This document shows positions 17,153 through 26,304 of a stretch of 64,000 nucleotides of DNA, in pieces (positions within the stretch are counted from its first letter, which is position 1; each line of letters starts with the position of its first letter). The stretch covers positions 5,360,709-5,424,708 of the forward strand of contig CP043547.1 of assembly GCA_009664345.1 (NCBI GenBank), written 5' to 3'. Source of the DNA: Planctomycetales bacterium 10988 (GTDB taxonomy: Bacteria; Planctomycetota; Planctomycetia; Pirellulales; Pb10988). The notes under the pieces were generated by a model. That model was not told where the DNA came from. It did no database searches and saw nothing but the letters and a program-made list of their open reading frames with translations. A program made the translations under genes and the position numbers.

Positions 17153-20100
17153 ATGATTTTGTTCCCGTTTCTGTCAAAATCTAAAGAACGATCTACTCAA
17201 GCACTCAGATTGGCTCAGAAGGAGACTCCGCTCCAATTGGAGCAGTTGGAATCCCGACAGTTGCTCACCGCGGACCCGATGTTAATCGATGTGAATTCCG
17301 ATCCTCTCGGCTCAGGACCTCGGGAGATTACCGAAGTAAGTGGTACTCTCTTCTTTTCTGCGACCACCGGAGCTTATGGAGGAGAACTCTGGATGTCGGA
17401 CGGAACGAGTGCCGGTACACAACTCGTCAAGGATATCCAGACAGGAACCTCAGACTCTCAGCCAGAGTACCTCGCCAATCTCAATGGGACTTTGTTCTTT
17501 GCCGCGAATGACGGAAGCTACGGAGTTGAACTTTGGAAAAGTGATGGAACGAGTGCTGGGACGCAACTCGTCAAGGATATCCGAGCGGGAGGTGATAGTT
17601 CTTTCCCAACTGAGATTGCGAACATCAACGGAACCTTATTCTTTTCCGCGAATGATGGGTGTTACGGTTCGGAACTTTGGAAAAGTGATGGAACCTCACT
17701 GGGGACTGTCCTTGTCAAAGACATCAATCCCGGAAGTAGCGACTCAAGGGTTCGTGATTTTGTGGACCTCAATGGAACCGTCTTCTTTGCTGCGACGGAT
17801 GGCTCGGTCGGTCTCGAACTGTGGAAGACAGACGGGACCTCTGTGGGAACCGAACTTGTTCGTGACATTCTTCCGGGGAGCACAGGTTCTTATGTTGGAG
17901 GGATGTTGAACCTGGACGGCACTTTGTTCTTTTCGGCCAATGCAGGAGCTACCCTCGGGTCTGAGCTCTTTAGCTCTGATGGTACTTCGGCGGGTACAAT
18001 GGTCGTTGACGAAATCCGGTCTGGTACTGCAGGCAGTTTCCCGACTGAACTGGTGAATGTGAATGGAACCCTGTTCTTTTCAGCTGAGGGTAGCAGCACA
18101 AACGGACGGGAACTCTGGAAGTTTGTCGATAGCTCCACCGGGGCGGAACTGGTCAAAAATATTCGTACCGGCTCGGATACTTCCTATCCCTTCGATCTTG
18201 TCAATGTGAATGGCACCTTGTTCTTTGCTGCCAACGACGGCACCTACGGAACGGAGCTATGGAAGTCCAATGGTACCTCCACGGGTACCGAACTTGTGAA
18301 GGATTTTGTCGTTGGTAGCTTATCAGGATTCCCGAACTCACTTACCAACTTCAATGGCACGCTTGTGTTTGGTGCGACTGAGGAATCGATCGGCTCCGAA
18401 TTGTGGAAGAGCGATGGCACCTCGGCGGGAACTGTACTGATCAAGGATATTCGCTCGGTGGGTAGTCGATCGAGTTATCCTGATAATCTTCTGAATGTGA
18501 ACGGGACGCTCTTTTTCGAAGCGAGCACAACGGAATATGGCGATGAACTTTGGATGAGCGATGGGACCCTCGAAGGGACGCAGCTTGTCAAAGACCTTAC
18601 GCCGGGAACTTTTGGAACTTCCCTTCTCAATTTCGCAGAGGTCAACGGGACCCTCTATTTCCAATCGAATGCCGGTACTTACGGCTTTGAATTATGGAAG
18701 AGCGACGGAACTTCCGCTGGTACGACGCTTGTGAAAGACCTTCGGGCGGGGAGTAGTTCTTCGTTTCCAGATGATTTGGTCAATTTCAATGGCACCCTCT
18801 TCTTCAGCGCGAATGACGGAAGTTGTGGAACCGAACTGTGGATGAGTAATGGAACTTCCGCCGGGACGATGCTTGTTGCCGATATACGAGCCGGCAGTGC
18901 GAGTTCCTCCGTTCAGGACCTCGTGAATGTCAACGGAACGCTTTACTTTGATGCGAATGGGGGGACCTACGGAAACGAACTGTGGATGAGTAATGGAACT
19001 TCCGCAGGGACGATGCTTGTCAAGGATATTCGCGCTGGAAGCTATGGGTCGAGCCTAGGCAGTCTCACAAATGTCGATGGAACTCTTTTCTTTCGAGCCA
19101 ATGATGGAACCGATGGAGAAGAGCTGTGGATGAGCGACGGAACCAGTGGAGGGACGCAGCTTGTCAAAGATATCGCGTCAGGAAGTTCCTCTTCTCGCCC
19201 CGATGCACTAGTCAATGTGAACGGCACGCTCTTCTTCGTCGCAGAAGATCAGGGTACCTACGGTCTGGAACTCTGGATCAGCAATGGAACTTCCGCTGGC
19301 ACGATGATGGTCAAGGAGATCATTCCAGGAAATGGAGAGGCGTATCTAAACGGTCTCACGAATGTGAACGGCACCCTCTACTTCTCGGCGAATGACGGCA
19401 GTTTCGGCTATGAGTTGTGGCGAAGTGATGGGACTTCCTCCGGCACCTTCATGGTAGCCGATATTCGAAGTGGTAGCGAGAGTTCCATGGATTATGAAGG
19501 GACTCCCTTCGAAAACATGAACGGCACGCTTTTCTTCGCGGCCAATGATGGAAGCTTTGGGACGGAACTTTGGAAGCTCGAACCGCAAACGCCTCTGATT
19601 GTCACCGGAAGCGATGCCGGCAGTGCGGGAATTGTGAGAGTCTTGGACACAGACGGAAATGAGTTGCATAGTTTCTTCCCCTATACCGAAGCCTTTACGG
19701 GTGGAGTGCGTATTGCGACCGGAGACATCAATGGCGACGGGGTCATGGACATTGTCACCGCAGCCGGACCAGGTGGCGGTCCTCGGGTAAGTGTCTTTGA
19801 CAGTGAAACAGGGCTCTTGATTACCGGAGGCGTCAGCGACTTTTATGCGTATGATCCGTCGCTCACTGTCGGGGTCTTCGTGGCTGTCGGCGATGTGAAT
19901 AACGACGGATATGACGACATCATCACCGGGGCCGATGCCGGGGCTGGACCGCATGTGAAGGTCTTCAATGGACTGGATGGTTCGGTCATTACCGAGTTTT
20001 ATGCCTATGCCCCCAATGTCACGACAGGCGTTCGCGTGGCAGCTGGGGATGTAGATGGGGACGGCTTCGTGGAAGTCATCACGGCTCCCGGACCTGGTGG

Positions 20101-20719
20101 CGGTCCGCATATTCGCGTGTTCGACGGAAACAACTCCATCGGAGTTCCGATCGAAGGGGCCGCGACCGACTTCTATGCGTATGCTCCCAATATCACCACC
20201 GGGCTCTTTATCGCGGTCGGAGATGTGAATCGAGACGGATACGACGATATCATCACGGCTCCGGATTCGGGTGGCGGTCCGCATGTGAAAGTCTTCAGTT
20301 CGCTGGATGCCTCCTTGATTCAAAACTTTTATGCTTACGACCCCTTGTTCACCGGAGGCGTTCGCGTAGGGTCAGCGGACCTGAACGAAGATGGGTACGA
20401 CGATATTCTCACGGTGCCCGGATCGCCAGGAGGTCCGCACACGCGAGGTTTCAGCGGGCTGGATTTGATGGACCTGTCGAATTTCTACTCGGGACCTTCC
20501 ACGAACTTTGATGGTCTCTTTATTGCCGGAGGTTCGACGGTGGAAGGTTCCGAACCAATGCCGATGTCCGCCTCCTTCTCAGCAGCCGTGGGAGATTCCT
20601 CCGAGGGCATTGTCCTGGAAAACGTCGTTCAGAAGAAGTCCTGGTACGATGAGGTGGATGAGTTCTACCAATCCGCCGAAGAGATCGACAAACTCTTCAG
20701 CGGCCTGGGAATCGACTGA
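17153..20719 (+). CDS. Giant ELWxxDGT-repeat / FG-GAP protein 1
   Basis: The protein has 1188 residues. The N-terminus carries QLEQLESRQLL near residue 25-35, the LExLExRxLL-type motif common at the start of planctomycete surface proteins. Residues about 60-805 are 15 copies of a unit of roughly 48 residues (for example GTLFFAANDGSYGVELWKSD then GTSAGTQLVKDI), matching the ELWxxDGT repeat family, plus a final half unit. Residues about 815-1125 are FG-GAP/VCBS-like units with DxNxDGxxD calcium-loop patterns and GPHVKVF. The tail ends FYQSAEEIDKLFSGLGID. The predicted shape is a beta-propeller-rich extracellular protein, perhaps for adhesion; no enzyme motif is visible. An AGAGGA site precedes the ATG. 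Confidence 0.85.
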   Translation: MILFPFLSKSKERSTQALRLAQKETPLQLEQLESRQLLTADPMLIDVNSDPLGSGPREITEVSGTLFFSATTGAYGGELWMSDGTSAGTQLVKDIQTGTSDSQPEYLANLNGTLFFAANDGSYGVELWKSDGTSAGTQLVKDIRAGGDSSFPTEIANINGTLFFSANDGCYGSELWKSDGTSLGTVLVKDINPGSSDSRVRDFVDLNGTVFFAATDGSVGLELWKTDGTSVGTELVRDILPGSTGSYVGGMLNLDGTLFFSANAGATLGSELFSSDGTSAGTMVVDEIRSGTAGSFPTELVNVNGTLFFSAEGSSTNGRELWKFVDSSTGAELVKNIRTGSDTSYPFDLVNVNGTLFFAANDGTYGTELWKSNGTSTGTELVKDFVVGSLSGFPNSLTNFNGTLVFGATEESIGSELWKSDGTSAGTVLIKDIRSVGSRSSYPDNLLNVNGTLFFEASTTEYGDELWMSDGTLEGTQLVKDLTPGTFGTSLLNFAEVNGTLYFQSNAGTYGFELWKSDGTSAGTTLVKDLRAGSSSSFPDDLVNFNGTLFFSANDGSCGTELWMSNGTSAGTMLVADIRAGSASSSVQDLVNVNGTLYFDANGGTYGNELWMSNGTSAGTMLVKDIRAGSYGSSLGSLTNVDGTLFFRANDGTDGEELWMSDGTSGGTQLVKDIASGSSSSRPDALVNVNGTLFFVAEDQGTYGLELWISNGTSAGTMMVKEIIPGNGEAYLNGLTNVNGTLYFSANDGSFGYELWRSDGTSSGTFMVADIRSGSESSMDYEGTPFENMNGTLFFAANDGSFGTELWKLEPQTPLIVTGSDAGSAGIVRVLDTDGNELHSFFPYTEAFTGGVRIATGDINGDGVMDIVTAAGPGGGPRVSVFDSETGLLITGGVSDFYAYDPSLTVGVFVAVGDVNNDGYDDIITGADAGAGPHVKVFNGLDGSVITEFYAYAPNVTTGVRVAAGDVDGDGFVEVITAPGPGGGPHIRVFDGNNSIGVPIEGAATDFYAYAPNITTGLFIAVGDVNRDGYDDIITAPDSGGGPHVKVFSSLDASLIQNFYAYDPLFTGGVRVGSADLNEDGYDDILTVPGSPGGPHTRGFSGLDLMDLSNFYSGPSTNFDGLFIAGGSTVEGSEPMPMSASFSAAVGDSSEGIVLENVVQKKSWYDEVDEFYQSAEEIDKLFSGLGID

Positions 20720-20751
20720 GCAGGCATTGAAGTTCGCCCTCGATCATTCAA

Positions 20752-20792
20752 TCCCAAGGTCCTTCAATGTGAAAGGCCTTGGGAATTTTATT
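20752..20792 (+). terminator. Probable intrinsic terminator after ELWxxDGT gene 1
   Basis: TCCCAAGG and CCTTGGGA form a perfect 8-bp stem (20752-20784), extended by imperfect pairs, followed by the short T-rich run ATTTTATT. Confidence 0.6.
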
Positions 20793-20908
20793 GGATATAA
20801 CCACCTCATTCATTTCAGTTTACAGCGATTGGTCGTTCTGATATACCTTGAAAATACCGGTGTAATCCTTGCTCGAAACTCCGAACTCCTATCAAGGTAA
20901 CCTTCCTC

Positions 20909-23900
20909 ATGGCTTGGCCTACTTTCTTCGAACCTGCCCGAGAACGAGACCGCCGAACCCGTTACCAACAACTTGAAACTCCCCTTCAACTGGAAACCTT
21001 GGAAGATCGCTATCTGTTGGCAGGCGATCCGATTCTAATTGATATCAATCAGGTGACCTATTCTTCCTACCTCTTCGATCTTACCGAGGTAAACGGAACG
21101 CTCTTCTTTGCAGCCAACAACGGAACGAATGGCTGGGAACTTTGGAAGAGTGATGGAACCAGTGCGGGGACGGAACTCGTCAAAGACATTCGCCCTGGGA
21201 GTGATAACTCCAATCCCGATCATCTCGTCAATGTGAACGGCACCCTCTTCTTTCATGCCATCGATTCGATTTATGGAGCGGAATTGTGGATGAGCGATGG
21301 GACCAGTGCCGGAACACAACTGGTAGCAGATATTCGCCCAGGGATCAGCGGTAGTACCCCGGAGGAATTGGCCAATGTGGATGGCACCCTCTTCTTTCAA
21401 GCGCGTACCTCCTTCGAAGGCAGAGAACTTTGGAAGAGTGATGGAACCTCGGCAGGCACGGAACTGGTCAAAGATATCGACCCCGGTTCCTCCAGCTCCA
21501 ATCCTCGAGGGATGGTCGATTACAACGGGACTCTTTTTTTCGCAGCAGATGACGGAAGCAACGGGACTGAGCTTTGGAAGAGTAATGGAACTTCCGCCGG
21601 GACGGAATTGGTGAAAGACCTTTTTCCTGGGGCCGGAAGTGGCAACTTCCAGGCAGACATGGTCGTGATCGCTGGAACGCTCTTTTTCAATGGAAATGAT
21701 GGAAGTTACGGGGCCGAGCTTTGGAAAACCAATGGCACCTCTGCCGGAACCGAGTTGGTCAAAGATATCTTTCCCGGTTCCACCGGTTCCTACTTAGGTG
21801 GACTAAGCGAGACGGACGGAACCTTATTCTTTTACGCCTTGGACAATGGAACAAGTGGCTTCGCCGTTTGGAAGAGCGACGGGACTTCTGCCGGGACAGA
21901 ACTTGTCAAAGACATCTATACAGGAATCGCGGCCCATGCCGGTCCCGCATTCTTTACCAATGTAAATGGGACGACTTTTTTCCGAGCGGACCATGTGACT
22001 CTTGGAACGGAGCTTTGGAAAACCGATGGCACCTATCTTGGGACAGAACTCGTTAAGGATATTTTCCCAGGAAACGGCGATTCCAATCCTCGGGCGTTGG
22101 TAAACGTCGCTGGGACACTCTTCTTCGGAGCCAATGAAGGGGTTGCAGGCGTCGAACTTTGGAAGAGCAACGGAACCTCGGCCGGGACGGAATTCGTGAA
22201 AGATATCCGCACCGACGGAACGCAAGATTCAAATCCTATCGACTTGATCAATATGAATGGCACACTGTTCTTCGGAGCCAATGATGGTGTGAACGGCTAT
22301 GAATTTTGGAAAAGCAACGGAACGACCGTCGGCACAGAACTGGTGAAGGATTTTAACCCAGGGGTCTTCAATGGGAGTGCCAATAATTTTGCCAATGTGA
22401 ACGGGACGCTTTTTTTCGAGGCGTCTGATGGGAGTATCGGAAGCGAGCTTTGGATGAGCGACGGCACCGAAGCCGGCACACAACTCGTCAAAGATATTCG
22501 TCCTGGTTCATCAAGTTCCCAAATGGATTTTCTGGTCAATGTCAACGGGACGCTTTTCTTCGCGGCAAATGATGGAAGCTACGGTCTCGAACTTTGGCGA
22601 AGTGATGGGACTTCCGCCGGGACAGAACTTGTCAAAGATATTCGCCCAGGTAGCGACGCCTCCGAACCGATCTATCTAACCAACGTGAATGGTACCCTCT
22701 TCTTTGGAGCAAACGATGGATCAAACGGAGTTGAACTTTGGAAGAGCGATGGAACCCCTGTCGGAACCGTCCTGGTCAAGGATATTCAAAGTGGGGCCTC
22801 CGGCTCAGAGCTTAGTAGCCTGATTCATTTCAATGGCACTCTCTTCCTTGCCGCCAATGATGGCAGCGATGGCACCGAACTTTGGATGAGTAACGGCACC
22901 AGTGCGGGTACGCAACTTGTCAAAGATATTCGCTCCGGGGCGAACGGCTCGAATTTAGAATATTTCGAAGTCATGAACGGTACCCTCTTTTTCTCCGCGG
23001 ATTCGGGCTCGGATGGGAATGATCTTTGGATGAGTGATGGAACCTCGGCGGGGACCACGCTGCTCAAGGACTTCAGTGCGTCGGGAGGAGGCGTTCTAGG
23101 ATTACTCACCAATGTCAATGGCACGCTGTATTTCGCGGCCGATGAGGGAACGTACGGCGATGAACTCTGGAAAAGCGATGGCACCTCGGCCGGGACCGTT
23201 TTGGTTAAGGACCTCCATCCCGGCGATGATTCTGCTTTTTCAACCTTCTTTAGAAACTCGATGGCCAACGTGAATGGGACGCTCTTCTTCTCGGCAAATG
23301 GGGGAACCTTCGATTATGAGCTTTGGTTCATCGAACCAGACAAGACCTCGCTGATCGTCACTGGAAGCGATGCCGGAGATGCGGGAACCGTTCGAGTTCA
23401 TACGACGACTGGTGCGGAACTGCTGAGCTTTTTCCCTTATACCGAAGGGTTCACTGGCGGCGTTCGCGTCGCGACCGGAGATATCAACAACGATGGCGTC
23501 ATGGATATCGTCACGGCAGCGGGACCGGGCGGCGGGCCACATATTCAGGTCTTTGATAGCCAAACCGGAGCACTGATCACCGGGGGGCCGAATAATTTTT
23601 ATGCCTATGCTCCCAATGTCACCGTGGGGGTCTTCGTCGCAGTGGGCGATGTGAATGGTGATGACCGCGATGACATCATCACCTCTGCCGATGCCGGCGG
23701 CGGTCCCCATATCAAGGTTTTTAGCGGCTTGGATGGTTCTATCATTACCGAGTTTTATGCGTATGCGTCGAACATTCTTGTCGGGGTACGAATTGCAGCC
23801 GGAGACATTGATGGAGATGGAACCGCCGAAATCATCACGGCACCAGGTCCGGGTGGCGGACCTCATATTCGGGTCTTTTCAGGAACGACCGGAATGCAAA

Positions 23901-24472
23901 TGTCCGGACCTGCCACGAATTTTTATGCGTATGCCTCGAATGTCCTCACCGGGGTTTATATTGCCTCCGGAGACATCGACGGAGACGGCAAAGACGATAT
24001 CATCACCGCTCCTGGTGCTGGGGGTGGTCCGCATATCCTGGCCTTTAGTTCCGGCGATGGTTCGATCTTACACAACTTTTATGCCTACGATCCCGCCTTC
24101 ACGGGTGGGGTAAGAGTCGGTTCGGCGGACCTCAATCAAGATGGCTTCGCAGATATCCTCACGGTTCCCGGCTCGCCGGGCGGTCCGCATACACGAGCCT
24201 TCAGCGGGGTCGATCTCTCGGGGATTTCCAACTTCTTCTCGGGATCACCTGCCAATGGAGACGGCCTCTTCGTCGCAGCAGGACAAACCCTTGCCGGCAG
24301 CGAGCCGCTAGTGATGATGTCGAGTCCTTTCGTTCCTCCCCAAAATGAAGAAAGCCAGTCCATTCAGTTTGTTCCTAAAACCCAAGCTTGGCCGGAAGAA
24401 GTCGAGGAATTCTATCAATCCGCCGAAAAAATCGACGAACTTTTCAGTGGCTTAGGAATTATTAGTAGATAA
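20909..24472 (+). CDS. Giant ELWxxDGT-repeat / FG-GAP protein 2
   Basis: The protein has 1187 residues, a tandem paralog of the preceding one and only one residue shorter. It has QLETLEDRYLL near residue 30, again 15 ELWxxDGT units plus a terminal half unit, then the FG-GAP part, and the closing tail FYQSAEKIDELFSGLGI. The repeats differ in order and sequence from those of protein 1, so the duplication is not very recent, yet the unit number is conserved. The separate terminator between the genes suggests independent transcription. An extracellular location is inferred from the repeats and the N-terminal motif; no classical signal peptide is obvious. Confidence 0.85.
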   Translation: MAWPTFFEPARERDRRTRYQQLETPLQLETLEDRYLLAGDPILIDINQVTYSSYLFDLTEVNGTLFFAANNGTNGWELWKSDGTSAGTELVKDIRPGSDNSNPDHLVNVNGTLFFHAIDSIYGAELWMSDGTSAGTQLVADIRPGISGSTPEELANVDGTLFFQARTSFEGRELWKSDGTSAGTELVKDIDPGSSSSNPRGMVDYNGTLFFAADDGSNGTELWKSNGTSAGTELVKDLFPGAGSGNFQADMVVIAGTLFFNGNDGSYGAELWKTNGTSAGTELVKDIFPGSTGSYLGGLSETDGTLFFYALDNGTSGFAVWKSDGTSAGTELVKDIYTGIAAHAGPAFFTNVNGTTFFRADHVTLGTELWKTDGTYLGTELVKDIFPGNGDSNPRALVNVAGTLFFGANEGVAGVELWKSNGTSAGTEFVKDIRTDGTQDSNPIDLINMNGTLFFGANDGVNGYEFWKSNGTTVGTELVKDFNPGVFNGSANNFANVNGTLFFEASDGSIGSELWMSDGTEAGTQLVKDIRPGSSSSQMDFLVNVNGTLFFAANDGSYGLELWRSDGTSAGTELVKDIRPGSDASEPIYLTNVNGTLFFGANDGSNGVELWKSDGTPVGTVLVKDIQSGASGSELSSLIHFNGTLFLAANDGSDGTELWMSNGTSAGTQLVKDIRSGANGSNLEYFEVMNGTLFFSADSGSDGNDLWMSDGTSAGTTLLKDFSASGGGVLGLLTNVNGTLYFAADEGTYGDELWKSDGTSAGTVLVKDLHPGDDSAFSTFFRNSMANVNGTLFFSANGGTFDYELWFIEPDKTSLIVTGSDAGDAGTVRVHTTTGAELLSFFPYTEGFTGGVRVATGDINNDGVMDIVTAAGPGGGPHIQVFDSQTGALITGGPNNFYAYAPNVTVGVFVAVGDVNGDDRDDIITSADAGGGPHIKVFSGLDGSIITEFYAYASNILVGVRIAAGDIDGDGTAEIITAPGPGGGPHIRVFSGTTGMQMSGPATNFYAYASNVLTGVYIASGDIDGDGKDDIITAPGAGGGPHILAFSSGDGSILHNFYAYDPAFTGGVRVGSADLNQDGFADILTVPGSPGGPHTRAFSGVDLSGISNFFSGSPANGDGLFVAAGQTLAGSEPLVMMSSPFVPPQNEESQSIQFVPKTQAWPEEVEEFYQSAEKIDELFSGLGIISR

Positions 24473-24585
24473 ATAGGCGTGCGATAGAAAGTGGTATATT
24501 TTTCCGGTTAAAAATACCTATAATATAAATTATATAAAACCTGCCCGTCTTTTTATTGACTTCCTCATATTTCCTTATAAATTAC

Positions 24586-24626
24586 ATCTACCTGCTTCCA
24601 AATAGTTGGAATAGGTAGATTTTTTT
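24586..24626 (+). terminator. Intrinsic terminator after ELWxxDGT gene 2
   Basis: ATCTACCT...AGGTAGAT with the inner pair TTCCAA...TTGGAA forms a long stem (24586-24620), directly followed by a run of T. Confidence 0.85.
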
Positions 24627-24653
24627 GTGTCTTATACTTAAAAGGGGGGAGCC

Positions 24654-26096
24654 GTGAAAGTCCTTCGTCAATTACTCATTCTGGCAACTTTGCTTCATGT
24701 TTCTGTTGTGTGGTCGCAAGAATTTAATGTTTCACCCAATCTTCCTCAAGCCGCAACTCAAGTGGCCAAAAAGATTGCTCAGAAGCTCAAGTCGCATCAG
24801 CCAAATGTCGGGCACATGGGCATCGCTGTTTTAGCCTTTGGGGATGAAAAGCGGAAAATCACTGCCCAGATGGGAAATCTTTCAACGGTGATGCAAGGAG
24901 AAATCATAAAATCGCTTAAAGAAGCTATAAAAAAAGAAGAACTAGATAAATTTGATGTCTTAAGATACAGTCAAATCGAAAATGTGTTTAAAGGCACAAG
25001 CCCACTAGGTCTAACAGATAAAGATCCCTCAGCAGCAAGAGAGGTGCTTGAAGAAATCGATGGGGTTGATATTGCTGTTGTTGGACATTTTAAATTTAAT
25101 GGCTCGGATACGTCCGTTTTACCTAAAAAGCTGACGATATCTTCCACCATCGTATTGCCAAATACGACCGAGAAAGTGACCCATCAAGTCTTTACTAGCG
25201 ATATCAAAGACTTAATGGGCGATGGAACAGACCCTGACGAATTTCAGTTAGAGAATCGAATTGTGGCGGAGATTTATGCTCTTCCCAAAGGCTATCCACT
25301 GCTTTCTTCAGTAGAAAATTACACAAAGTTACCATTGAAGCTTTGCAAGGACCACTCAAGTAAATTCTTTGGGAAGCTAGTACTGGTCATAGATAAAGAT
25401 AAATATGAAGGAAGACCTTACTTTATTAAATTAATTAATACCGGTGAACCGTTTCACCCAGCGTCCGCTGAGGCAAATAACGAGCCCTATACAATCCCCG
25501 ATAAAAATCGTTTATTCTCCGTCTCAGCTTACGTAGATGGGGTAAGTGTATTCTATAACAAGGTTATTACAGCTGGTGTCGTGACTTATGAGAAGGATAT
25601 ACGCCATCCCGCATACGTCAGCCGACCTATTTTAACAGGTAAGGGACAGCGATATTCAAGCAACGGAAGTAATCCTCGTTTGGGGGAAGGAACGATTGTT
25701 TCTACCTCCGGTACGGACGGTAGCACCTGGACAGTACGTGGGTTTATTCGGGCAAATCTCACTGACCCTCCTTCTTCTACAGCTGATTTGTTTTTGTTTG
25801 GGACTGCAGAAGATTCAATAGGTGCTGAATTTAGTACTGGAAATCGAAGCCAAATAGGTTTAATTTCACTCTTTACCTATACTGAAAGACTAAGTTCTGA
25901 TCAGACGTTCGGTGCCGTTGCTGAACCCGAAGCTGGGACTGAGCCCGGACCAACTATCCCTTTTCCTTTGGTCAAGACAAGCATCCAGAATTATCATCAA
26001 GAAATTTATGAAGTATTGCAAATTTTCTATCGATATTCCGACAGCGATTCACTTCCAATGGATCCAGATGACCTAGTTCCATTCGAACCCAATTGA
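24654..26096 (+). CDS. Secreted hypothetical protein with a possible FlgO/CsgG-like N-domain
   Basis: The protein has 480 residues with an N-terminal signal peptide (MKVLRQLLILATLLHVSVVW, cleavage near SQE). Residues 50-165 contain MGIAVLAFGDEKRKITAQMG, a helix with EIIKSLKEAIKK, then DKFDVLRYSQIENVF and GVDIAVVGHFKF. This order resembles the CsgG/FlgO-type fold, in which an outer-membrane-associated protein has an AVLPF-like strand and a GADxVVxGxF strand; the link is inference. The C-terminal 300 residues are Ser/Thr-rich with no recognised domain. The start is GTG at 24654 behind a GGGGGGAG site. The gene and its flanks are A/T-rich compared with neighbours and lie between two strong terminators, so it is a single transcription unit and possibly acquired. 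Confidence 0.6.
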   Translation: MKVLRQLLILATLLHVSVVWSQEFNVSPNLPQAATQVAKKIAQKLKSHQPNVGHMGIAVLAFGDEKRKITAQMGNLSTVMQGEIIKSLKEAIKKEELDKFDVLRYSQIENVFKGTSPLGLTDKDPSAAREVLEEIDGVDIAVVGHFKFNGSDTSVLPKKLTISSTIVLPNTTEKVTHQVFTSDIKDLMGDGTDPDEFQLENRIVAEIYALPKGYPLLSSVENYTKLPLKLCKDHSSKFFGKLVLVIDKDKYEGRPYFIKLINTGEPFHPASAEANNEPYTIPDKNRLFSVSAYVDGVSVFYNKVITAGVVTYEKDIRHPAYVSRPILTGKGQRYSSNGSNPRLGEGTIVSTSGTDGSTWTVRGFIRANLTDPPSSTADLFLFGTAEDSIGAEFSTGNRSQIGLISLFTYTERLSSDQTFGAVAEPEAGTEPGPTIPFPLVKTSIQNYHQEIYEVLQIFYRYSDSDSLPMDPDDLVPFEPN

Positions 26097-26126
26097 ACTT
26101 GCTGAATGCTTAATTTGGCTATCATA

Positions 26127-26167
26127 GCCCAAAGAACTTTCGTGATTGTTCTTTGGGCTTTTTTATT
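26127..26167 (+). terminator. Strong intrinsic terminator
   Basis: AGCCCAAAGAAC and GTTCTTTGGGCT form a perfect 12-bp stem with a 10-nt loop, followed by TTTTATT. It ends the transcript of the secreted protein gene. Confidence 0.92.
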
Positions 26168-26304
26168 GGGGGTACATTTTCTCAAATCATCGACTTTGCT
26201 TACTTGCGGAAATTCCTCTTTGAGAAACACCCTGCTAGAGGGTAGACTCCACGGCGAAATCACTTCTGACGTGCGATCGGATCGCTTCTTGCCAAGGATA
26301 GGCT

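Noticed and set aside
17340-19580. Regularly spaced DNA repeats that might suggest a CRISPR or satellite
   Set aside because: Spacing is about 144 bp, units are in frame and encode the ELWxxDGT protein repeat.
19346-20323. Antisense open frame with repeated peptide units opposite the FG-GAP part
   Set aside because: The apparent repeats are the complement of the FG-GAP repeats, not an independent repeat protein.
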